Made by a program: the position numbers and the translations under genes. From Planctomycetia bacterium (GTDB lineage: Bacteria > Planctomycetota > Planctomycetia > Gemmatales > Gemmataceae): 13,251 bases of DNA. Where the stretch lies: assembly GCA_005773755.1 (NCBI GenBank), contig SXHE01000638.1, forward strand, positions 1-13,251, given 5' to 3'. Position 1 is the stretch's first letter, and every line of letters starts with the position of its first letter. The notes beneath the pieces were generated by a model that did no database searches, was not told the origin of the DNA, and was given only the letters and a program-made list of their open reading frames with translations. This document shows positions 6,227 through 13,251 of the stretch, piece by piece.

Positions 6227-9200
6227 ATGCGTGTCATTCTCTCCCTGATCGCGTTCGTGTTCGCTTCGCAAGCGTTCGCCGCAGAACCACCCAAGCTCAA
6301 GGTGCTGTTCCTCGGCGATACCGCCGGGCACCGGCCCAACGACCGCTTCAAGCAGCTCCAGCCGGTGTTCGCCAAGCGCGGCATCGAGCTGACCTACACC
6401 GACAAGTTGGACGACCTCAACGCCATGACACTCGGCGCGTACGACGCGCTGATGATCTTCGCCAATCACACCAAGATCAGCGCGGAGCAGGAGAAGGCGC
6501 TGTTGGAGTACGTCGAGAGCGGCAAGGGGTTCGTGCCGGTTCACTGCGCGAGCTACTGCTTCCTCAACTCCTCGAAGTACATCAATTTGGTAGGAGCGCA
6601 GTTCCGCAGCCACGGCACGGGCACGTTCCGCACCGACGTGGTGAAGCCCGACCACGCGATCATGAAGAGCTTCACCAGCTTCAAGAGTTGGGACGAGACC
6701 TACGTTCACACCAAGCACAACACTCAGGGCCGCACGGTTCTGGAAGTGCGCGCCGAGGGCGAGCTGAAAGAGCCGTGGACGTGGGTGCGCGAGCAGGGCA
6801 AGGGGAAGGTCTTCTACACCGCGTGGGGGCACGACCAGCGCACGTGGGGACACGCGGGGTTCCACAACTTGCTCGAACGCGGGGTGCGCTGGGCCTGCGG
6901 CCAAGACCCAAGCCTCGCGGGAAACTACGTTGAGCCGCTGGACACGAGCAAGCCGGAGATGACCAAGATCGCGAAGGACGCGAAGCCGTTCGAGTACATC
7001 GACGCGAAGGTGCCGTTCTACCCGGCCCGCGGCGGCAAGGGCGGGCCGCTCTCCAAGATGCAGAAGCCGCTGAGCGTAGACGAGAGCCTGAAGCACATCG
7101 TCACGCCGGTGGACTTCGAGGTGAAGGTGTTCGTGACGGAGAAGGAGTTGGGCGGGAAGCCCATCGCGATGGCGTGGGACGAGTTCGGCCGGCTGTACGT
7201 GTCGGTCACAGTCGATTACCCCAACGACATGCAACCCGCCGGGCGCGGCAACGACAAGATTTTGCTGTGCGAGGATACCGACGGCGACGGCAAGTGCGAC
7301 AAGGTGACGACGTTCGCGGACAAGCTCAGCATCGCGACCAGCGTGCTGCCCTACGCGGGCGGGCTGATCGTGCATCAGGCCCCGGTCACGCTGTTCCTCA
7401 AGGACACCAACGGCGACGGCAAGGCCGACATCCGCCAGGAACTGTTCCGCGGGTGGAGCACGGGCGACACGCACGCCGGGCCGAGCAACCTCCACTACGG
7501 GTTCGACAACTGGGTCTACGGCGCGGTCGGCTACGCCGGGTTCAACGGCACCGTCGGCGGCGAGCGCCACAGCTTCAAGCAGGGCTTCTACCGCTTCAAA
7601 GTGGAAGCGGTCGCGAAGAAACCCCTCCCCAACCCCTCCCCTAAGAAGGGAGGGGCAGAAGGCAAAGACACTCCGGCTCCCCCTCCCTTCTTAGGGGAGG
7701 GGGATGGGGGGAGGGGTTCTTCTGAGATGGTCGTGACGAAGCTGGAGTTCCTGCGCAGCACGAGCAACAACACCTGGGGCCTGTGCTTCGACGAATCGGG
7801 CGAGCTGTTCGGCAGCACCGCGAACGGCTGTCCGCTCGTTCACATGCCGATCCCGAACCGCTACTACGAGAAGGTGAAGGGGCTGTCGCCGTCGGTGTTG
7901 CAGAACATCGCGGCGGACAACCACATCGAGCCGATTACCGACAAGGTGCGGCAGGTGGACTGGCACGGCGGGTTCACGGCCGCGTCGAACGTCTCCATCT
8001 ACACCGCGCGCACCTACCCGCGCGAGTACTGGAACCGCACCGCGTTCATCTCCGAGCCGACCGGCCACCTGACCGCGACCATGACCCTGCGGCCCAGTGG
8101 CACCAGCTTCCGCGCCGATTACGGCTGGAACCTCGTGGCGAGCGACGACGAGTGGTGCGCGCCGATCGACGCGCAGGTCGGCCCGGACGGGCACATGTGG
8201 GTGATCGACTGGTACAGCTTCATCGTGCAGCACAACCCGACGCCGGCCGGCTTCAAGAACGGCAAGGGCAACGCCTACGAAACGGAACTGCGCGACAAGA
8301 CCCACGGCCGCATCTACCGCGTCGTCTACAAGAAAGCGAAGGACGAGAAGCCGTTCACGCTAAAGGGCGCGAAGCCGGAAGAGCTAGTCGCCGCGCTGAA
8401 GCACCCGAACATGACCTGGCGGCTGCACGCGCAGCGGCTGCTCGCCACGGATGCGAAGGCCGATAGTGTTGGGGCGCTCATCAAACTTCTCGAAGACAAG
8501 ACGGTTGATGAAACCGGGCTGAACGCGGGTGCGGTCCACGCGCTGCGGACGCTACAACTGATTGGCGCGCTGGACGGCAAGAACGAGAACGCGGCGAAGG
8601 CGACCGTTGCGGCGCTCGCACACCCGTCGGCCGCTGTGCGGCAGGTCGCGCTTGAGGTGCTGCCGCGTCAGGACAAGTGGTTCGCTCAACTTCCCGTGGG
8701 TCTCGTTACGGACGCAGAGCCGAAGGTGCGACGCGCGTTGTTGCTGGCCCTGTCCGAACTGCCGGCAAGCCCGGTCGGGGGCGAACAACTCGGGCGCGTG
8801 GTGTCGGCCCGCGGGTACACGGAGACCGGCCTGCAAGCGGCGCTTAGCGCGGCCGCCGCGGCGCACGACCGGTTCTTCCTCGCGGAAATTGTTCAACTCA
8901 CGGACCAGTCGGACGTGCTGGCCGTGGTCGAGGCCGTTGCGCGGAACTACGCCGCGCGGGCCGGGGCCGACGACCTCGCGGCGCTGCTCCCCAAAGTCGC
9001 TCAGGGCCGGCCCGCCACTGCTGATGCGGTCATCAACGGCCTCTCCGCGGGGTGGCCGAGCGGGAAAACCGTCACGCTCGCGCCGGAAGCGGACAAGGCT
9101 GTTGGGCAACTGTTGGCGAAGCTCACGGCCACCTCTCGCGGTCGGCTTCTGAAGCTCGCTTCGACGTGGGGCGTGAAGGGGATCGACGCGCAGCTCGCGG

Positions 9201-10675
9201 AGATCACGAAGGCCGCGTTCGCCACGCTCGCCGACGCGAAGGCGAAGGACGCCGACCGCGTCAGCGCGGCCCAGCAGGTGATCGAGTTCCAGCCGGACAG
9301 CGACGACGCGGCCAACAAACTGCTCGCGGCGGTCACAGCAGAGGCTTCGCCCGCACTCACGGCCGGAATCTTCGAGGCGCTTTCGCAATCTAAGGCAAAG
9401 GGTGTGGGCGTCGCGGTGGTGGCAAAGCTGAAAGACCTGCCGCCGAGCGCGCGGCCGGCGGCATTGCGCCTCGTGCTGGCGAAGGCCGACTCCGCGAAGG
9501 CGTTCCTCGACGCGGTCGAGAAGGGCACGCTCCGCTTCGACATGCTCGCGCTCGACCAGCGCACGGCGCTGGCGTCGCACCCGGATACGGGCCTCGCGGA
9601 TCGCGCGAAGAAGCTGCTGGCGCAGGGCGGCGGGCTGCCCAGCCCCGACCGGCAGAAGGTGATCGAAGAGTTGAAGGTCGCGCTGCACAAGGCCGGGAGC
9701 GTCGAGAACGGCAAGAAGATGTTCGTCGCGCACTGCGCCAAGTGCCACAAGCACGGCACCGAGGGCACGACCATCGGCCCGGACCTGACAGGCTTCGGCG
9801 TTCACCCGCGCGATGAACTGGCGATTGCCATTCTCGACCCGTCGCGCAGCGTGGAGGGCAACTTCAAGCTGTATCGCGTCACGACCGCGGACGAGCGCAC
9901 CATTCTCGGCATCCTCGGCGCGCAAACCGGCACCACGACCGAGATCATCGACGCGGAGGCCAAGAAGCACGCCATCGCCAAGAGTGACATCGTGAGCATG
10001 AAGGAGACGGACAAGTCGCTGATGCCCGAAGGCTTCGAGAAGATCATGAAGCCGGGGGAACTGGCCGATTTGCTCGAATTCTTGTCGCAGAAGGGTAAGT
10101 TCGTTCCGCTGGAACTGAGCAAGGTCGCGACCGTCATCAGCACGAAGGACATGTTCTTCGACGCCGGCGGCACGACGGAGCGGCTGATCTTCCCCGACTG
10201 GAAGCCGAAGGTGTTCGACGGCGTGCCGTTCGTGCTGGTCGATCCCGCGAAGGACACGGTGAAGAACGCGATCATGCTCAACGGCCCCAACGGAGTGATC
10301 CCACCGAAGATGCCGAAATCTGTGAGCCTGCCCTTCAACGGCAAGGCGAAGGCGATCCACCTGCTGAGCGGCGTGAGCGGGTGGGGCGCGCTCGAAGCCA
10401 CCGCGCCGAAGTCGCTGACGATGATCGTCCGCCTGACCTACGACGACGGGAAGACCGAAGACCACGAGTTGCGGAACGCGGTCCACTTCGCGGACTACAT
10501 CCGCAAAGTGGACGTGCCCGGCTCCAAGTTCGCGTTCTCGCTCCGCGGCCAGCAACTCCGCTACCTGAGCGTCAGCCCGAAGCGCCCGGACGCCGTGGTG
10601 AAGACCATCGAGTTCGTGAAAGGCACCGACCGCACCGCGCCCATCGTGATGGCGGTCACCGTGGAAACGCCGTAA
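6227..10675 (+). CDS. ThuA - membrane-bound dehydrogenase propeller - HEAT-like - CxxCH haem protein (PVC-type)
   Basis: This is a 1482-residue exported multidomain protein. The signal peptide is MRVILSLIAFVFASQAFA. Residues about 23-240 are a ThuA (trehalose-utilisation) domain with VHCASYC (His106) and the ending GHDQRTWGHAGFHNLLERGVRW. Residues about 285-705 match the planctomycete 'membrane-bound dehydrogenase' beta-propeller (TIGR02604 type) and carry two acidic calcium-type loops, DTDGDGKCD (350) and DTNGDGKAD (393). Residues about 712-1130 are helical HEAT-like repeats. Residues about 1155-1297 are the TIGR02603-type haem domain with CAKCH (Cys1170, Cys1173, His1174) and a likely distal Met1266 in SLMPEGFEK. 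Residues about 1300-1482 are a beta-rich tail, possibly NPCBM-like carbohydrate binding. Likely role: envelope oxidation of a sugar-like substrate with electrons passed to haem; the substrate is unknown. Residues about 465-498 are an in-frame insertion encoded by a palindromic repeat. The gene is followed after 99 bp by the PSD1 gene and is probably cotranscribed with it. Confidence 0.92.
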   Translation: MRVILSLIAFVFASQAFAAEPPKLKVLFLGDTAGHRPNDRFKQLQPVFAKRGIELTYTDKLDDLNAMTLGAYDALMIFANHTKISAEQEKALLEYVESGKGFVPVHCASYCFLNSSKYINLVGAQFRSHGTGTFRTDVVKPDHAIMKSFTSFKSWDETYVHTKHNTQGRTVLEVRAEGELKEPWTWVREQGKGKVFYTAWGHDQRTWGHAGFHNLLERGVRWACGQDPSLAGNYVEPLDTSKPEMTKIAKDAKPFEYIDAKVPFYPARGGKGGPLSKMQKPLSVDESLKHIVTPVDFEVKVFVTEKELGGKPIAMAWDEFGRLYVSVTVDYPNDMQPAGRGNDKILLCEDTDGDGKCDKVTTFADKLSIATSVLPYAGGLIVHQAPVTLFLKDTNGDGKADIRQELFRGWSTGDTHAGPSNLHYGFDNWVYGAVGYAGFNGTVGGERHSFKQGFYRFKVEAVAKKPLPNPSPKKGGAEGKDTPAPPPFLGEGDGGRGSSEMVVTKLEFLRSTSNNTWGLCFDESGELFGSTANGCPLVHMPIPNRYYEKVKGLSPSVLQNIAADNHIEPITDKVRQVDWHGGFTAASNVSIYTARTYPREYWNRTAFISEPTGHLTATMTLRPSGTSFRADYGWNLVASDDEWCAPIDAQVGPDGHMWVIDWYSFIVQHNPTPAGFKNGKGNAYETELRDKTHGRIYRVVYKKAKDEKPFTLKGAKPEELVAALKHPNMTWRLHAQRLLATDAKADSVGALIKLLEDKTVDETGLNAGAVHALRTLQLIGALDGKNENAAKATVAALAHPSAAVRQVALEVLPRQDKWFAQLPVGLVTDAEPKVRRALLLALSELPASPVGGEQLGRVVSARGYTETGLQAALSAAAAAHDRFFLAEIVQLTDQSDVLAVVEAVARNYAARAGADDLAALLPKVAQGRPATADAVINGLSAGWPSGKTVTLAPEADKAVGQLLAKLTATSRGRLLKLASTWGVKGIDAQLAEITKAAFATLADAKAKDADRVSAAQQVIEFQPDSDDAANKLLAAVTAEASPALTAGIFEALSQSKAKGVGVAVVAKLKDLPPSARPAALRLVLAKADSAKAFLDAVEKGTLRFDMLALDQRTALASHPDTGLADRAKKLLAQGGGLPSPDRQKVIEELKVALHKAGSVENGKKMFVAHCAKCHKHGTEGTTIGPDLTGFGVHPRDELAIAILDPSRSVEGNFKLYRVTTADERTILGILGAQTGTTTEIIDAEAKKHAIAKSDIVSMKETDKSLMPEGFEKIMKPGELADLLEFLSQKGKFVPLELSKVATVISTKDMFFDAGGTTERLIFPDWKPKVFDGVPFVLVDPAKDTVKNAIMLNGPNGVIPPKMPKSVSLPFNGKAKAIHLLSGVSGWGALEATAPKSLTMIVRLTYDDGKTEDHELRNAVHFADYIRKVDVPGSKFAFSLRGQQLRYLSVSPKRPDAVVKTIEFVKGTDRTAPIVMAVTVETP
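7620..7718. repeat. Intragenic palindromic element inserted in frame in the propeller domain
   Basis: The arms 7633-7655 and 7680-7702 are a perfect 23-bp inverted repeat. An outer 11-bp pair (7620-7630 with 7708-7718) extends the stem across an internal loop of 2 and 5 bases. The terminal loop is 24 bases (7656-7679). Each arm also contains CCCCTCCC...GGGAGGGG and can fold alone. The 99-base span is 33 codons and adds a Pro/Gly/Lys-rich segment (KPLPNPSPKKGG...PPFLGEG) to the protein without breaking the frame. Composition differs sharply from the flanking gene, which suggests a mobile or dispersed palindromic repeat. Confidence 0.8.
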
Positions 10676-10686
10676 GGTGAAGAGAT

Positions 10687-10762
10687 GGCGAGCGGGGGGC
10701 GTAAGCCCCCTGTTCGTTATTCGCGTGTTGAGAGAACAGGGGGCTTACGCCCCCCGCTCGCC
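10687..10762. repeat. Perfect 29-bp inverted repeat upstream of the PSD1 gene
   Basis: The arm 10687-10715 (starting GGCGAGCGGGGGGCG) is exactly complementary to 10734-10762, with an 18-base loop (10716-10733). As RNA this is a very stable hairpin whose 3' arm ends at the base just before the AAGAGG ribosome binding site (10763-10768). It fills most of the 99-bp gap between the two haem-protein genes. It may act as an intercistronic stability or attenuation element, or be a dispersed palindromic repeat. Confidence 0.85.
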
Positions 10763-10774
10763 AAGAGGATTGCC
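10756..10774 (+). promoter_or_regulatory. Leader/RBS shared with the upstream ThuA/haem gene (copy 2)
   Basis: GCTCGCCAAGAGGATTGCC directly precedes the ATG at 10775. AAGAGG (10763-10768) is the ribosome binding site, with 6-base spacing. The first 13 bases are identical to those at 6207-6219, and the rest differs by one insertion and one substitution. Its first 7 bases are the end of the 29-bp inverted repeat arm. Confidence 0.65.
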
Positions 10775-13192
10775 ATGACCACACGCTGCCTCGCACTCGC
10801 CGCGCTCGCCGTTGGGCTGTTCGCCGTCGCGCCGGGCGTGCGCTCGCGCGCGAACGACGACAAGAAGCCCGAACCCGCGCCGAAGTTCACCGCGGCGCAG
10901 GTCGACTTCTTCAAGAAGGACGTGCTGCCGGTTCTCGAAAAGAACTGCCTCAAGTGCCACGGGGCCGAACCGGACAAGCTCAAGGGCGGCCTCGACCTGT
11001 CCACGCGCAAGGGCGCGCTCGACGGCGGCGAGACCGGCCCCGCGGTCGATCTCGCCAAGCCCGCCGACAGCCTGCTCCTCAAGTTCATCCACTACAAGGA
11101 CGAAAACCACAAGATGCCCCCGAAGGGGAAAATGTCCGACAAGGACATTGCCACGTTGGAGAAGTGGGTGAAGGACGGGCTGCCGGTTTCGGACGACCGC
11201 ATCGGCGGCGTCGGCGGCGTGAAGCCCCCGCCGAAGGGCGGGCAGGACGGGAAGCGGTACTGGGCCTACCAGCCCGTGAAGAACCCGCCCGCGCCCGACG
11301 TGAAGGCGAAGGAGTGGGTCAAGAACCCGATTGACGCCTTCATCTTGGCGAAGCTCGAAGCGAAGAACCTGAAGCCGGTCGCGCCCGCGGCGAGGGCCGC
11401 GCTGATCCGCCGCGCGACCTACGACCTGACCGGCCTGCCGCCGTCGCCGGCCGAGGTCGATGCGTTCGTGAACAGCAAGGACGCGGACGCTTACGAGAAG
11501 CTGCTCGACCGGCTGCTCGCGAGTCCGCAGTACGGTGAGAAGTGGGGCCGGCACTGGCTCGACGTGGTCCGCTTCGGCGAAACCAACGGCTACGAGCGCG
11601 ACGGCCCAAAGCCCTACGCCTACCGCTACCGCGACTACGTCATCAAGAGCTTCAACGAGGACAAGCCGTACACGCAGTTCATCAAGGAACAGCTCGCGGG
11701 CGACGAGATGCCGGGCCACAACCCGGACGCGGTCATCGCCACCGGGTTCTACCGGCTGGGCATCTGGGACGACGAACCCGCGGACCCGCTGCTCGCGGTG
11801 TTCGACGGGTACGACGACATCGTCGCGACCACCGGGCAAACGTTCCTCGCCACCACGTTCAACTGCGCCCGGTGCCACGATCACAAAGTCGATCCGATCC
11901 CGCAGACCGATTACTACAGGATGGTCGCGTTCGTGCGCGACATCCGGCCGTACTCGAACGACCGCAACGTGCGCTCGGCCAACAGCCTCAGCGACATCAC
12001 GCCCCCCGATCAGCGGCAGGTGTACGAGGCCGACCTGAAGAAGCGCGAGGCCCGCGTCGTCGCGATCAAGAAGCTGATGGAGGCGATTGAAAACGAGATC
12101 ATCAAGACGCTGCCGGCCGAAGACCAGCGCGCCGCGGAGGGCGTGGACCGGCCGCAGGTGGTCGAGAAGAAGGTGATCCCGCTGTTGAAGGGGAAGCAGA
12201 AGGACGAGTACAACGCGATGAAGGCCGAGCGCGTGGAGCTGAACAAGAAACCGGCCCCGCCGGGCCAGCAGCTCGCGCTGTCGGTGAACAACTGCGACAA
12301 GAACCCGCCCACGACGCACGTGCTGGTGCGCGGCAGCCCGCACGCGAAGGGCAAAGAGGTGAAGCCCGGCTTCCCCGAAGTGCTCGGCCTGCCGGACCCG
12401 GTCATCCCCGCGCCCGCGCCCGGGGCGAAGGCCAGCGGGCGGCGCACGGTGCTCGCAAACTGGATCGCGTCGGACAAGAACCCGTTCACCGCGCGCGTGT
12501 TCGTCAACCGCGTGTGGCAGTACCACTTCGGCAAGGGCATCGTGCCCACCGCGAACGACTTCGGCAAGCTCGGCGAACAGCCCACGCACCCCGAACTGCT
12601 CGACTGGCTGGCGTCCGACTTCATGGCGGGTGATTGGAAGCTCAAGCGCTTCCACAAGCTCATCATGCTGTCGGCCACCTACCAACTCTCGTCACAGGGC
12701 GACGAGGCGAACCTGAAGGCCGATCCGTCGAACGCGCTCCTGTGGCGGTTCAACATGCGGCGGCTGTCGGGCGAAGAGGTCCGCGACTCGATCCTCGCCG
12801 TCAGCGGCTCTCTGAACCTGAAGCAGTTCGGGCCGAGCACCTACCCCAAGATTCCGCGCGAAGTGCTCGCCGGGCAGTCGGTGCCGGGGCAAGGCTGGCC
12901 CACGTCGCCGCCGGAAGAGGGCAACCGCCGCAGCGTGTACGCGCACGTCAAGCGGGCGCTGCGCGTGCCGATCCTCGTCGGCTTCGACCAGCCGGACCCG
13001 GACAGCAGTTGCCCGGTGCGCTACGTCACTACGGTGCCCACGCAATCACTCGGCCTGCTTAACGGCGAGTTCGCTAACGAGCAAGCCGAGGCGTTCGCCA
13101 AGCGCCTACAGAAAGACGCGCCCAACGACCTGACGGCGCAGGTGAAGCTGGCGATCCGCCTCACAACGGGCCGCACGCCCCCCGCGGCCTAG
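10775..13192 (+). CDS. Planctomycete cytochrome PSCyt1 / PSCyt2 (DUF1549) / PSD1 (DUF1553) protein, probably truncated by an in-frame TAG
   Basis: This 805-residue exported protein has signal peptide MTTRCLALAALAVGLFAVAPGVRSRA. Residues about 36-140 are PSCyt1, with haem motif CLKCH (Cys58, Cys61, His62) and a later KMPPKGKMS segment that could give the distal Met. PSCyt2 (DUF1549) starts about residue 184 (NPIDAFILAKLE...RRATYDLTGLPPSP) and holds a second motif, CARCHDHKVDPI (Cys364, Cys367, His368). A charged helical stretch lies at about 415-450. PSD1 (DUF1553) runs from about 556 (RRTVLANWIASDKNPFTARVFVNRVWQYHFG) to the end. These domains occur together in large planctomycete families of unknown reaction, usually beside DUF1501 genes; none is visible here. 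The start at 10775 follows a good ribosome binding site and begins the signal peptide; an in-frame ATG at 10685 lies within the inverted-repeat region. The TAG at 13190-13192 falls in LTTGRTPPAA-stop, where the family continues, and the frame stays open and family-like beyond it. Confidence 0.9.
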   Translation: MTTRCLALAALAVGLFAVAPGVRSRANDDKKPEPAPKFTAAQVDFFKKDVLPVLEKNCLKCHGAEPDKLKGGLDLSTRKGALDGGETGPAVDLAKPADSLLLKFIHYKDENHKMPPKGKMSDKDIATLEKWVKDGLPVSDDRIGGVGGVKPPPKGGQDGKRYWAYQPVKNPPAPDVKAKEWVKNPIDAFILAKLEAKNLKPVAPAARAALIRRATYDLTGLPPSPAEVDAFVNSKDADAYEKLLDRLLASPQYGEKWGRHWLDVVRFGETNGYERDGPKPYAYRYRDYVIKSFNEDKPYTQFIKEQLAGDEMPGHNPDAVIATGFYRLGIWDDEPADPLLAVFDGYDDIVATTGQTFLATTFNCARCHDHKVDPIPQTDYYRMVAFVRDIRPYSNDRNVRSANSLSDITPPDQRQVYEADLKKREARVVAIKKLMEAIENEIIKTLPAEDQRAAEGVDRPQVVEKKVIPLLKGKQKDEYNAMKAERVELNKKPAPPGQQLALSVNNCDKNPPTTHVLVRGSPHAKGKEVKPGFPEVLGLPDPVIPAPAPGAKASGRRTVLANWIASDKNPFTARVFVNRVWQYHFGKGIVPTANDFGKLGEQPTHPELLDWLASDFMAGDWKLKRFHKLIMLSATYQLSSQGDEANLKADPSNALLWRFNMRRLSGEEVRDSILAVSGSLNLKQFGPSTYPKIPREVLAGQSVPGQGWPTSPPEEGNRRSVYAHVKRALRVPILVGFDQPDPDSSCPVRYVTTVPTQSLGLLNGEFANEQAEAFAKRLQKDAPNDLTAQVKLAIRLTTGRTPPAA

Positions 13193-13251
13193 ATGAAAGC
13201 GGACGTGGCGTTCGTCGAGCGGTTGCAGGACAAGCACCGGCTGACCGAGAC
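13193..13251 (+). other. Coding-like continuation of the PSD1 frame after the TAG stop
   Basis: Directly after the TAG the same frame reads MKADVAFVERLQDKHRLTE and is still open at the window edge. Its position and character are those expected of the last helical stretch of PSD1 proteins. It looks like the severed C-terminus rather than a new gene: there is no ribosome binding site or spacing before the ATG. The full extent lies outside the window. Confidence 0.6.

Noticed and set aside
7620..7718. CRISPR-like or insertion-sequence end
   Set aside because: There is one inverted-repeat pair only, no direct-repeat array, no transposase and no target-site duplication that can be told apart from the repeat itself.
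8552..10555. Long minus-strand open frame opposite the haem protein
   Set aside because: Same GC-rich shadow effect. The plus strand there encodes HEAT-like repeats and an intact CxxCH haem domain.
10745..12685. Long minus-strand open frame opposite the PSD1 gene
   Set aside because: Low-complexity Arg/Val/Leu-rich product with no recognisable motif; the plus strand carries clear PSCyt1/PSCyt2/PSD1 sequence.

Overview
The window looks like chromosome of a high-GC planctomycete, most likely of the Gemmata group (Gemmataceae). The main evidence is a pair of large exported proteins with domain sets almost confined to Planctomycetes and related PVC bacteria: a ThuA / 'membrane-bound dehydrogenase' propeller / HEAT-like / CxxCH haem protein, and a PSCyt1-PSCyt2-PSD1 protein. 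An alternative bacterial GlmU-type protein, a long periplasmic thioredoxin-like protein, strong G/C bias at third codon positions and abundant G/C-rich inverted repeats fit the same assignment. This was judged by eye from sequence, without database searches.

Layout. (1) 1-1362 (+) is the 3' part of an ABC-F ATPase gene that begins before the window. (2) 1467-2747 (+) is a GlmU-like sugar nucleotidyltransferase / left-handed beta-helix acyltransferase. A perfect 16-bp hairpin at 2764-2804 separates it from a convergent gene. (3) 4717-2834 (-) is an exported 627-residue protein with a C-terminal thioredoxin fold that has lost both CxxC cysteines. (4) After a 220-bp divergent intergenic region, 4938-6104 (+) is a ROK-family repressor. 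A 15-bp palindrome overlaps the -35 box of its predicted promoter, and the mRNA may be leaderless. (5) Two tandem hairpins follow. (6) 6227-10675 (+) is the 1482-residue ThuA/propeller/HEAT/cytochrome protein, carrying an in-frame palindromic insertion at 7620-7718. (7) 10775-13192 (+) is the PSCyt1/PSCyt2/PSD1 protein, preceded by a perfect 29-bp inverted repeat. It ends at an in-frame TAG after which family-like coding sequence continues in the same frame to the window edge.

How the genes fit together. The last two genes share an almost identical leader just before their ATGs, and both encode exported proteins with covalent-haem motifs. They probably form one envelope-located redox system acting on a carbohydrate-type substrate. 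The ROK regulator is the natural local candidate for sugar-responsive control, at least of itself and perhaps of the divergent thioredoxin-like gene. That functional link is inference. The ABC-F and GlmU-like genes look like ordinary housekeeping neighbours.

No tRNA, rRNA, CRISPR array, transposase or phage gene was seen. The mobile-like component is small palindromic repeats. Two of them (7620-7718 and 10687-10762) can be read as nearly the same peptide from either DNA strand.
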